A stretch of 64,000 nucleotides of DNA from Anthostomella pinea (lineage: Eukaryota; Ascomycota; Sordariomycetes; Xylariales; Xylariaceae). The translations under genes were made by a program, and so were the position numbers. Under the pieces are notes generated by a model. It did no database searches. It was not told the origin of the DNA and saw only the letters and a list, made by a program, of their open reading frames with translations. Below, one piece after another: positions 9,497 through 20,016 of the stretch. The stretch lies in NCBI GenBank assembly GCA_963556695.1, contig CAUWAG010000003.1, positions 682,001 to 746,000 on the forward strand, given 5' to 3'. The first letter of the stretch is position 1, and each line of letters starts with the position of its first letter.

Positions 9497-11399
9497 ATGG
9501 ACCACCTCGTGCTGTTAGTGTCGAGAGGCCGTCACGATGGGGCGGACGGCGCCAAGGGGAGAAACACGACGTGTGAAATACCGGCTCCGTATACCCCGAG
9601 TACGAGCCGCCCATTGCCTTCCTCACATTCCTTCACCCAAGTCCATGATCTATCAGGGGTCTGAAGCACTGTCGAAAAGGGGCATGTTGAAGTCGAAGTG
9701 CGAAAACATGAGGCTAACGCGACTGCCGACATCACAGGTCCCACGACCCCAGTCGCCGGGCGGTACGACTTCTACCACCTCAATGTGATCGTGTCAGGGG
9801 CGTGCGCCGCCTTCTCGACGGTCGTGATCCTGCTGCTCATGTGGCAGCACGCGACGCACATGAGCAAGCCGAAGGAACAGATGCAGTGCGTCAACATTTC
9901 AACCCCTCAAGTCTCAGCAGCCTCATCGCACCACGCAACACTCTCCCTCTGCATCACCGTCTTCCTGCTCGCCTCCTATGAGCAAGAGACAAGAAACCCC
10001 TAACTAACGCACAACCACCCCATCAACAGCATCCTCCGCATCGCCTGGTTCATCCCCGTGTACGCGATCGGGATCTGGATCATGATCCTCGAGCCGCGCG
10101 TCTACGTGTACCTGCTCTCCTTCATCGTCATCTACGAGGCCTACGCGCTGGCCTACTTCTACCTGCTCCTCTGCGAGATCCTAGCCGAGCCCGCCGACGC
10201 CGCCTTGGGGGAGCGCGCCGTCCTCCTCTCCCCGCTGATCGCGCACGCGCGTCGCAAGGGGGTCTCTGTCACCAACGCCAACGGTTTCTTCTCGCCGCAC
10301 TGGCGCTTCCGAAGGCATTTTGTGGAAGCGTTCCAGTGCCCGCCGCTGATGGTGCTGCTCATGGTCGCGGGCGTCACGACGCAGGCGACGGGGACGTACT
10401 GCCTCACGGCTCACGACGCCGTGCATGCGCATCTGTACCTCGTGGTTGTGCAGATCGTGAGCATGGTTGCGGCGATTATTGGGGTCGTGCATACTTATGT
10501 GCCGCTGAGGCGGGAGCTCAAGGAGCATCGGGCGTTGAGCAAGCTGTGGGCGTTCAAGCTGCTTATCTTCTTGCAGGTCGCGCAGGGGGTATGTTATGTC
10601 TTCTCATGCTGCTTTCACTTGCTATTTCACCTCCGTCACATATCCAATGCGGATGATACGCAAGCGGCCAGTGCCGTGGCATCCTGGTGTTGGTCTCATC
10701 ATCGAGATCTCAACGATGCGAAGCCAAGTCACCTGTCCGCAAAGCTGACATATCTCACTCCCCATCTAGCTCGCCTTCTCGATCCTCGACGGCATCAGTC
10801 CGCCCTCGATCGAAAACTCGGACGTCTTCAGCCCGATCGACATTATTGTCGGCATACCGCTGCTCATCGTGTCGTGCGAGCTGGTCTTCTTCGCGATATT
10901 CTTCCACTACGCCTACAGCGTCGCGCCATACCAGCTGTCGGACGAGCAGCTGCGCTCTGGTCAGCGGTATGCCATGCACTGCTGGCGGGTTGTGAGTGAA
11001 CCTGTTGCCTCTCTTTCGTCCCTTCTCACCAGCCCCCACCTCGAGTCCCCAGCTTGAGCCATCTCATTTCGTCTCGTCTCGTTGGAGAATACAGATACGT
11101 TTGTTTCCGGTGTCATTTGACGACACATTATCCGTACCTCGTCACCCACCCCCTGAAGTCACCCACCCCTTTCTTGATCCGCAGTAGTCACTGACTCCAA
11201 ACCACAGTGGTGGGACATTCTCAAGATCCACGACCTTATCGCCGCGACGAAGTTCATGTTCCGCCTGGGCGAGGAGATCCGCCTTCTGGAGCGCGACATG
11301 CAGATGCAGGAGAGGCAGAGCTGGAGCCCTGCGAAGGCGAAGGAGGAGAGCGGACATGAAGTCGGTGTCGTTGTTGGCTGGGTTGAGGCGGTGCGGTGA
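9497..11399 (+). CDS. OST-alpha / TMEM184 family membrane protein
   Basis: Multi-pass membrane protein of the organic solute transporter alpha/DUF300 family; in fungi some members sit in vacuolar or plasma membranes, and the substrate here is unknown. Exons: 9497-9599, 9738-9885, 10030-10588, 10770-10991, 11208-11399 (407 residues). Intron signals include GTACGA/CACAG with branch CTAAC, GTGCGT/CAACAG, GTATGT/CTAG and GTGAGT/CACAG. The first exon is inferred: it supplies an N-terminus with an NTTC sequon before the first helix (VIVSGACAAFSTVVILLLMW). Later hallmarks are EPRVYVYLLSFIVIYEAYA, a cytosolic loop with FFSPHW, several further helices, SPIDIIVGIPLLIVSCE and a C-terminal WWDILKIHDL amphipathic segment. 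Length suits the family. The start codon is the least certain part. Confidence 0.85.
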
Positions 11400-12777
11400 A
11401 TGAACTGGGGGAGGGGAAAGGGAGTGTCAGAAGGTGGTTGTCGTGCCAGGCTGTGTATGTTTGTTGAAAGCACTGATTGCACCTGTTTGAGTAGAATTCT
11501 CCGGACGAGGATGACGCCTATCCTTTACGGATACAATGGCATACGCACATTTGCAAGAGGTCAAGTCTTGGGCTTCCCACGGACAAAGTCACTTAAAAAA
11601 CCGGCCAGTTCAATAACAAGGCCGCCAGCCCCTTACCCAGGACCGCCGTTCGTAGGTACTCATAGTAGAGGACACCAACACCAGTAAACTCCCGCCATGA
11701 AAAGTGACGCCGCCAAACCAGAACCCTCAATTTCCACGTCAGCAGGCCGCAACCCTCGGCAAGCGCAATCACAGGGTACCTATGTGATTATTCGAGCCGG
11801 CACCTGACACGCTAGCACAAGATAAACCTCTCAGTCATCCGATCAACAACCCCCCTGCTCCCCCTCTCTCCTGCTCACCTGCCCACCCACAGCCAGAAAG
11901 CTCAGCATAAACCCTCGAAGTCGAAACTGCAACAGCCTGATCAGCCCCAGCAACCCAGCAACCCAGCAACCCAGCAACCCAGCAACCCAGCAACCCAGCA
12001 ACCCAGCAACCCAGTACCGCAGAACCACAACTCCAAAGCAAGCCCCGTCAGACCGTCTCTCCGATCAAAGAATGGCATGTTAAACAGCCCACCCAAGGCA
12101 AAATTGCCCGGTGGCACTCAGACGATGACGATGGCAGGGTTTGGGAGTCTGGGAGGCTTAGCAATGCGGCAGCCGCAGCGGTGCGCAGCCGAGGAGCTGA
12201 GACGTTGCGGGTTGCAGGATGGGCGGGTGTCCATGCGGTGACAACCGCTGTGATGATGCGTGTGCGTCTGACTGGGGAGGTGGGGGAGAGGCTTCTGCCG
12301 GGCATGGTATCGTCTCGGCACAGTTTTCGGGCTTCGTCATGGGGACGGAGTGCAAGGGAGAATCTGGGAGGATTTATATGCTGTCGCTTGAATGTTATGA
12401 AGGAAGAGATGGTTGGCTTGTTACTTCGATCCGGTCATACGGAGCATTCGCAGAAGAAGATCTTGGGAACGTGAATTGCATGTTTTTGGATGACTAGTTT
12501 AGATTGTCGTTAAGTATGGAACTCCAGGGTGAATCACATCTGGCACCCGAATCTGCCTGCGACCATCGCAGCCCCTACGGGCTGAGTTCACATTAGGTAC
12601 AGAGATCGAGCTAGCTATGTGCAGTATATTGCAGAAGTTCACAGGAGACGTCTTGTCTCTGCCTCCCTTCAGCCTCGTCCCCGATCATCTGAGGCACTTT
12701 GCCCACCTGTCATTCTCGTAGCCTCCCGGGGAATCATCGGTATGGTTACGAGCGAGAGATCTTGAATGCGTGTACAC
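11400..12777. other. Intergenic with a minisatellite
   Basis: This gap lies between the 3' ends of two convergent genes (OST-alpha-like and noxA). It holds the 8-bp tandem repeat at 11948-12015 and small open frames that are mostly repeat translations or lack any domain. Confidence 0.5.
11948..12015. repeat. 8-bp tandem repeat, about 8.5 copies
   Basis: The unit CAGCAACC is repeated head to tail eight times with a trailing partial copy, without interruption. Uninterrupted copies suggest recent slippage. It is noncoding as far as can be seen. Confidence 0.95.
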
Positions 12778-14680
12778 TCAGAAATGTTCCTTCCAGAAGC
12801 GGAAGCGTACTTCCCTGCTGGTTCCCGCCTTGGCTGCCTTCTTGATATCTCGGGCTGGAGGGCATGTCAGTAAACAAGGTTTAGAGGATGGCGGATTCGA
12901 GGTAACTCACCAGCTGCGGAAGGACCACAGAAGTACACACCGACCGTAGTCTGCATGCTGCCTTCGAGGCCGTTGATGTATGTCCGGTCCATGATTCCAT
13001 CACGCATCGCCTCGAACATCCGGTAGAAGTTGGGGCGACCAAAGTTGGTACGCGCCTTGAGCTCGGTCAGGGGGTCGTGGTCTGCTCCGACACTGTTGAG
13101 GACAATGTTCTGCTGCATGTCCATGTCCAATTTCTGAGTAAGATAAGTGTGGATCTTCAAGAACTCGACGCCGTTGCTGCCGGGAATGCGAGCAGCCTCG
13201 CTACTTTGCGACTCGAGCGACGAAAGCAGGGTCTGGAACCACTCGAAGGAACCGGTGTCCTTGCACACCCAGATGAACTCGACACGTCGGAGACGAGTGG
13301 GAGGGTTGGGTCCATTTCGCAGATGCCAAATGTTCTTCAGAATCGAGGCCCAAGGCGTGACACCGATACCGGTACCGATGAGGACAGCAATTTCGTTCTG
13401 GAAGACATCTTCTGCTGGAGCACCGTAAGGACCATCGATACGAAGGTCTGGCATCTGTTGGCCATTCTGGAGCGCAACCTCGTACATTCCCATAGGGTCA
13501 ACGCCTTCGTACAGTTTGGATTGCGCGCCACCGGCACCAACCGCATCACCCAAGGCGCGGGTGAAATCTCCGACCTGTCGAACGTGGACCGAGACATACG
13601 GGTCGTAGGGGCAAGAAGTGATGGTGAAAGGATGCCACTGGAAGCCCGAGACCGAAGGGACTTGCAGGAAGAGCCATTGGCCTGCCTTGTACTTGAAAGA
13701 AGGCTTCTCAAACTGGATCTCAACAACGTCTGGCTTTTGTTAGCACAAGTGTCGCGTGGAGGGACGCATCTCCGGTTTACTCACCATAGGGGTGGCGAAC
13801 GACACGAGTGATCTTGGTAGTACGCTTGGCTCGGATCTCGCGGTACAATCGCTCAATCAAGTACAGACCACCAGCGAAGAGCTCCCATCGCCAGCCCTGG
13901 TACCCGATGCAATTGTCCCAGAATGCGGCGCCGGCAAAGGGAGAAAAGGGGAGTGTAGAGCTACGCACGAAGCACCCGACGGCGTGGGTGTACAGTCCCA
14001 GAAAGAAGGGGATAAACAGGTGATGGGTATACCAGAAGGTTTCGAAGGACTGCTGTCGAATACGATAGTGGGCCGTGGTGTACATCATCAACATGCAGAA
14101 CAGCATGATGTGACCAGTGATGCCGCCGGCCTGCGTGTAGTGAATCTGGATGGCTGTGCCGGGTCGAATCTGAGTCTTCTCGACGTTGAAAAAGCTATGA
14201 CAAGCTCAGTCAGCAAAAGTGTTCCCGGCAGGAACATGGAATATCGGGTCGAGTACTTACTTGACATAATGTGCAGATACGTGCAGGATGGTGAAGGTTA
14301 CCATCGCATAGGCAACTTGCCGATGAAAGTAGATATTCTCATCCAGAGGCAGAAACTTGACCTTTGGCCTAATCCAACGCACAAGCGTTCGGCATACCGG
14401 CAAGAGGATGAGGGTTCCATCGACTGATAAGACCAATCCCGCACCTCGTGAAATCCAGACGGACCACTTGAGCGTGTTGAGCGCTGCTAATCTGGGCTCG
14501 GTGTCTTGCTTCCACCTGCACGCCAGTCAGAGTCAGCGGGAAAGCCGGAGTCGAATGTCCAAGAAAAGTGACTCACCATCCATAACCGAAGAGAAACCAA
14601 TGTAGGCCCCAGAACAGGACGTTGAAGATGAGTTTACTCGCAGTAAACTGCTTCTTCGCCAATTCAATAACACCGCTCAT
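12778..14680 (-). CDS. noxA: NADPH oxidase NoxA (gp91phox-type catalytic subunit)
   Basis: Transfers electrons from NADPH through FAD and two hemes across the membrane to O2, making superoxide; in filamentous fungi NoxA serves sexual development, hyphal fusion and infection structures. Exons (minus): 14680-14577, 14515-14261, 14194-13785, 13729-12911, 12854-12778 (554 residues, normal for NoxA). Visible marks: N-terminus with QFTASKLIFNVLF, ISRGAGLVLSVDGTLILLPVCR, heme-ligating His segments in the ferric-reductase domain (FHRQVAYAM, GGITGHIML, FETFWYTHHLFIPFF), FAD motif HPFTITS, NADPH motif GTGIGVTPWASI, a CGP motif, and the terminal EVRFRFWKEHF. No EF hands are present, so it is not the NoxC type, and the absence of an extended N-terminus argues against NoxB. 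All junctions keep frame. Confidence 0.96.
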
Positions 14681-17097
14681 TGTGAAAGTCGGCCGAGCGC
14701 CCTTCCTAACGAAGATACGAATTCAGATTAATTGTCGACCTGCGACAGTCCGGCGACTCGTGAGCTCTCGGCGGCGACCGTAGGCAAAAGTATCGTAGCG
14801 ACAGAACGGTTCAGGCGATGATTGCGGCGGTCCCCAATGCAAGTCGTCGTGTGTTTCCTGACCGGATGATTCCTCGCTCTTCTTTCTGCCGGAGTATTAA
14901 CAGCACCTATTATCCAACGTAACCCCAAAAAGAAACAATCAAAAGAGCGATCTGAGCCAGCAGCGATTGAAGCGAAGGGTGTCGGGTAGAACAGGCTCGA
15001 AGAAAAGGCTAATGGATTCTACGTCCTGGTCGCCGAGCAAAGAAGGAAGAGAGGAAGAGTTATGGCTGATCAGATGGGCTGGGGGTAGTCATAAAGGACG
15101 AGTGCCGTAGGGATGCGAAGCACGTCCCGCCGAAGCAGAATGCAAGGACTTGTCAGTGGCGGCGACTGAGCAGGGGTGATCAGGATGCAGGAAGATCCGG
15201 TGCTTTGCGAGAGACAAACGTGCTCATCACAGGGTGACGGGTGAGTGGAGAGAGGCCGAAGTGTTCGGATGTCAGCTGGCCCTGAGACTTTGAACCCAGT
15301 CACGATGCTGTCCGTCACTATCGTCCCTGATCTGTGCGATTTGCGATATCGACAGGGTTGGGGTTGAGGGGCTATCCTGCGTCGGAGCAAGGGTCTAAAC
15401 GAGGCTCAAAAGCCAAGATAGACTCCGGTTCTCGAAGACTACAAGGACAAAAGGGACAAGGCGAGGCAGATCAGACGTAGGGGAAGGTTTCGCAGGCTGT
15501 CGATGAGGTATCAGACTGCACCCGAGTGTGGGACTGGGCCGATCTGATCAGACGGCATTCAAGTCCAGGGTCCTTCGAGGGTTGGAGGGGTGCCGTGAAG
15601 CTTGGTGAGTTGAGACAGGCGGTGTTTGAGGCGTCAATGTGTGCTGTACCCTGTTTCGACAGGGATCTCCGCTGATTGCAGGGCATTCAACACACGATAG
15701 GCAGAAGAATCGACAACCAGAGCAGCTGTCAATGAGAAAAGCGGAATAGTAAGCAAAGAGTATGAACCGGAATGTCGGGACACAGAACAGCTTGGGATGG
15801 ACTTGCTAGAAGTAATGCAAAGCACTGGGCGGCTGGCCACGTTCGTGAACTACGGCGACCGCGCCGCTGGCAGTTGATTGATCGATTGGGCGATAAAAAT
15901 GGAAACGGAATATCAGAAATGGAATCGGGCTGTCCCAACGGCGGCTGCTGGCCACCGCGGATTCGTCGACTGCGCATACGGGATCTCGCATGCAGCCAAT
16001 GGGATTGCACAGAGTTGGTGATACAGGGTGTGATGCCCTCGCGCATAATAGCATCTCAGGCTCAAGGCTTGGCCCACACCCAGTTACAAAGTGGCTTTCT
16101 TCATGGCTTCAGCTTCACGGCAGTGCCAGGAAGCCAACGGCCGTTGGTCAGGAGTGCAGGACTCCAGGAGTGCCGGAAGCACGAAGCCCAGCCCCTTCCT
16201 GCAAACCCCCTGTTCCACGGCATTCTGCACAGGCACCCTCCAACCATCCAATGTCGTCAGGTCGCGCCCCGACCGCCAGGGCCCATGGGGAATTCCCACG
16301 AGGCCTGTGGAGACGCCGGGAGGGACACGGTTCCGTGTGCTGCTGCATCCGCACTATGTATGCGACTGCGATACTGCATACAACACAATCGTCATACTCT
16401 CCAGGACCCATACTATGGCCATCATGGCGCAGTCCCGATACAGTGTTCCTGCACCAACCATACCGTAAAAGCTGGGGTCTAGCCGAGATCCGAGCCTTGC
16501 CAGAAGACGCCATCTGATCCAACAGCCTTCGACATTGACGGCAGTGTGCTTCCACATGCAGGTCGATTGGAAACTCCCGAATCCCTTGGTATTGCCCGAT
16601 TGAGTGGGATATCGTACGATGCAAGATGGAAGTCAGGCCACTTTGCGTCTGTGAGAGCCGGTAGGTAGGTATATAAGATGGCTGCCAGATGACGACCGTC
16701 CAGAAGTGTCTCGAGATCATTCGACTTTCTCATCCTCTCCTCGGGCTGATAACGCTTCTGGACGAGTGAAGACTCGCCATGACGTACGTCTTAAGCAGGC
16801 AAGCTCGCAGGACGGACTGGACGTCTCGTGGAGCGAGTTGCGGTGTCCGCCTACGATCGCCTTGTGCCGAAAGATGTCCAGCACTCTCGCTCACCCAGCC
16901 ACCCAACCGCCCAACACTCCCCGTGCACAAGATTCAAGGACTGCTGCCCCGTCTTTCATGGAAGTTTCCGAGGAGTTCCAACTGTGGACAGCTTCACAAA
17001 CGCCGCGACAGAGCTGTAGATCTGGAAGACGGCGCATTAGGACTGCCTCGCCCATACCATGCGCTGACTTCATCGATGGTTCGCCAGCGCAGGTGCG
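14681..17097. other. noxA 5' region and intergenic DNA
   Basis: About 2.4 kb upstream of noxA. Overlapping open frames between 15770 and 17220 on both strands have no domains. A plus-strand TATA-like GGTATATAAGA at about 16668-16678 could serve a transcript leading into the possible zinc-ribbon frame at 17098. The long 5' region would fit a complex noxA promoter, but no specific site was recognised. Confidence 0.4.
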
Positions 17098-17616
17098 GTG
17101 GGTGCAGATCTGCCACGGCGGTTCGAATCGAATGAGACCCCAAACTTCAAAACCGTACTGTTCCCGCGTGAGGCATGCTCCGCATGTGCTTCTGAAACGG
17201 CACAGGAGCGGACCGTGACATTGAAACATCATCAGGATTCAGACGTAGAATCATGTGCCAAGTTTGAAGAACCGCTCGCCGCATGGACGTGCCGTGAGTG
17301 CGACATTGTTGAGACTCGAATGCCGTCCCGAATTCCCTCCTTTTATGAAGTTATGCGGTTCTGCTATGCTGCCCACACTCCACTTGCCTCGGAGGGTGGC
17401 CCGAGCGTGGGGCAGTACAGTACCTGTCACAGTGCAGCAGACCATCATTTCTACACCATAATTGATGCCACTCGCTATGAACACCACACACTGCACAGAG
17501 AAGTCGGTTCTGATGAAAATACCCCATTACCTTGGGTATGCTGTATGATATGCAACATGAACTATTGCAGCCCTCGTCTTGGTAAGTCTCAAACTAGGTG
17601 GGTAGACCTCAGTTAA
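17098..17616 (+). CDS. Possible CxxC zinc-ribbon protein, 5' end unresolved
   Basis: A 172-codon open frame with no ATG at its left edge; a true gene would need an upstream exon. It contains paired cysteines in ribbon-like spacing: CSAC near residue 30, WTCREC near residue 63 and WVCCMIC near residue 146. This resembles small fungal zinc-ribbon proteins, but no family was recognised. A fragment reading RRCGGCRS sits just upstream in another frame (about 17075-17110) and might be an additional exon. The 3' end overlaps the tail of the alcohol dehydrogenase pseudogene on the other strand by 8 bp. It may equally be a chance frame. Confidence 0.25.
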   Translation: MGADLPRRFESNETPNFKTVLFPREACSACASETAQERTVTLKHHQDSDVESCAKFEEPLAAWTCRECDIVETRMPSRIPSFYEVMRFCYAAHTPLASEGGPSVGQYSTCHSAADHHFYTIIDATRYEHHTLHREVGSDENTPLPWVCCMICNMNYCSPRLGKSQTRWVDLS

Positions 17617-19078
17617 CCGTGGGCTTTAGGGATGAGAACCTAGGCATACCCGGGATATCCTTCGCGACTCTCAGAACGACCTGACCCATGATATCGCCTC
17701 TCTCGATCTCGTCGTACACCGCAGTCAAGTCCTTGAAGTCACGGATCACCACCCGCGGCGTGACATGACCCAGCCAAACGTGGTCGACCGCCTCTACGCA
17801 GTCCCAGACTGAACTCACCGGGGTCCCTACCATGTGCAGTCCCTTGGCCACCATCGTGCTGATGGTGCTGATGCGAGTCTCGATGCAGCCCTCGGGCGGG
17901 ACGTCCACGCAGCACAACCTTCCGCCTACTCGCAGCATATCGGCCGCCTGAGATAATGTTTCTGCACTGCCAGAAGTTACAATGACAGCATCCGCCCCGT
18001 CTTTTGTGACCTCGTGCACCTTTTCGGCTGTGTTGGGCACCGCTTTGAAGTCGATGTACTCGCTGGCACCCAGTGACCTGACGAAACGCTCTTTTTCGGG
18101 GCCGCCGTCTATACCAATGACTCGGGCTCCAGACACGCGTGCATATTGAACTAGGAATGAGATTCAGTCTGGTTATTGTCTGGTTCTGAGTCCACCAGTC
18201 GCCATGTTACTTACCCGCCAGGTGGCCCAAACCGCCTGCCGCGCCCACCACCACAACCCAGTGTCCGTGCTTGACGTTCGCATTCGTCACAGCCTGCATC
18301 TCTCTGGCGCAGAGAACAGGCACAACCAAAGCCGGGGGGTCGGTATCACGCGGGAGTATGCAAAGGTAGCCACAGTCCAAGACAACGTACTCCTGAAAGC
18401 TTCCATCCTTGTGGTACAAATGGTCGATACTGCTGATGCCAAATCGGATGCCTACCAGATCGCCAATCGTAACGTCGTCTCTCCAACCCCCTCCCAGTGC
18501 AACGATTCGTCCAACCCCTTCGCGTCCTTCGATATGCGGGAGTTTGACCTTCATGATGGGTTTGCCATTGGCCCCGGCAGCCGTCCCTTTCCTAGTATTC
18601 AGGTATGTTGCATACTTGTCAGTCTTGCACGACGTTCTCTACTCCGCTGCCTTGACTAACCACTTTGGCAGACTCCCGTGTATAGAACCTTGGCCACGAC
18701 CTCATGGTATCCCGGTTTGAAGATAGGGTAATTATCTTCACCATGGCCGGGTTCAGGCACGGTGGCTCCGACCTGCTCGTCGTAGATCTTGAGCACGATG
18801 TCCGCGGTCGACGGAGGCATCGAGTTCCAGGGGCCCGCCATCTCGTTCTGCTCGATGCACACCAGCTCCGTTTGCGGCGTCGATCCCGGAGTTGACGAAT
18901 CCATGGCAACGGGAGCTATAGACAACGTCTTGAGCACAGCAAGGTAGAAGGGATCTCTCAGATCAATCTTATGAAAAAAATTCCCAGGCCGAATACAGTA
19001 AACCGGTTGTGGTTGGTATTGGTCATGGAGAGTGATGGGAATCTCCGGGCCAGCAGAGTCTAGCATGGTGTGCAACAT
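17609..19078 (-). pseudogene. Zinc-type alcohol dehydrogenase, degraded
   Basis: Relic of a medium-chain alcohol dehydrogenase (alcohol to aldehyde with NAD). Homology-defined exons (minus): 19078-18661, 18604-18215, 18150-17609, about 449 codons; an in-frame ATG at 18904 would give a more usual 391. The catalytic Cys region GVCQS, the Rossmann motif VVGAAGGLGHLAVQYA and the C-terminal half are present. Three defects stand out. The first intron has a good donor (GTTAGT at 18660) and would be 56 nt, but the base pair before the required junction is AT, not AG, and no nearby AG keeps frame. The zinc-binding GHE motif reads GRE. The lobe that binds structural zinc is missing between VGIRFGISS and the following DGSFQEYV. 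A reversed TATA (19174-19179) suggests the promoter survives. An altered-function gene with cryptic splicing is the alternative. Confidence 0.75.
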
Positions 19079-20016
19079 GATGCGTAGCGCACCTTCCAGC
19101 AATGAGAGACTGCTGCACTTGTGCGTTCTTTACGAGAGGAGGTTATATTGGGTTTCCTGCGGTAGTCCCGCAGTATATAAGACACAGTCGTTGCTGCTGG
19201 TACACAGTACCTCTACCAGGTACCTGGGTTCTGCGGCCCCCTGGAAGTGACGACCGGCACCACGAAGACTACTGGAAGCCCATGTTACTGCTACCGCCTG
19301 CCAAAGGAAGGTTGTCACTTCAGGTTCTCCGCAAATTCTGCGTGCACACTTGAGGCTATCACGACTGCGCATTGACTGCGGCTGATGACACTGCTATGCT
19401 TTTTCCTACCACAAGTTGTGGGAAGCCACACAGCGCGACAACGACTGTGCTCCGTAAGGTGCTTGCCATATTGCCAGTCCGTATCCAACATCGTCATGAC
19501 CCTAGTTCATGCAAACTCCCAATGCCCCATGTACCTGCTCGACTTGAGTCACATACGATGTCCAGGCGGGCATTGGGCGGGAGCGGCAAGGTAGGTGTCG
19601 GGATCGCATGCCACTTGGTCCTTGGATACCTTTCCGAGGTAGTGGTGGCAACGAGCTGATACCTGCTCGGTGTGCCAGTTTTGAGAGACGGCGCCTGTCA
19701 AACGGGCACAATCCTTTCTATAAACGATAGGTCTTGTCTCGTGGGATCTGAAAGTTATTAGCATCTAACCTAGGCAAGCACAGCTTCCGATGCGTGCGCG
19801 AATCCACTTTGTGCAAGTCCCACTCCATACATACCTTACAAAGCAACATGAGATTTGTAATGCGAGTGCGATTGCGAGTGGAGACATGGTCTAAACATCG
19901 AAAAATGTTGTAGCTCAGGAAAAGAAACGTCCCACACCTTCATCCATCAATCTCCTCGCCTTCATCGACCCCGACCAAACCACACAAGCAGACACCCTAA
20001 ACACGAAGCCATCAAA
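19079..20016. promoter_or_regulatory. Divergent promoter region (ADH relic / MDR gene)
   Basis: 938 bp between the starts of two oppositely oriented dehydrogenase-type genes. A TATA-like element, read on the minus strand, lies at 19174-19179, about 95 bp before the ADH start. Upstream of the MDR gene, 19920-20010 is rich in C, T and A without G runs, as is common before fungal start codons. No other element was recognised. Confidence 0.4.

Noticed and set aside
11835..12041. Minus-strand frame with repeated GCWVAGLL
   Set aside because: It is merely the translation of the 8-bp tandem repeat.
15772..16720. Overlapping frames of up to 236 codons upstream of noxA
   Set aside because: Several frames on both strands are equally open, none with a recognisable domain or consistent splice sites.
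17116..17135. GGTTCGAATC, similar to a tRNA B box
   Set aside because: No matching A box or cloverleaf could be built around it; it lies in an open frame.
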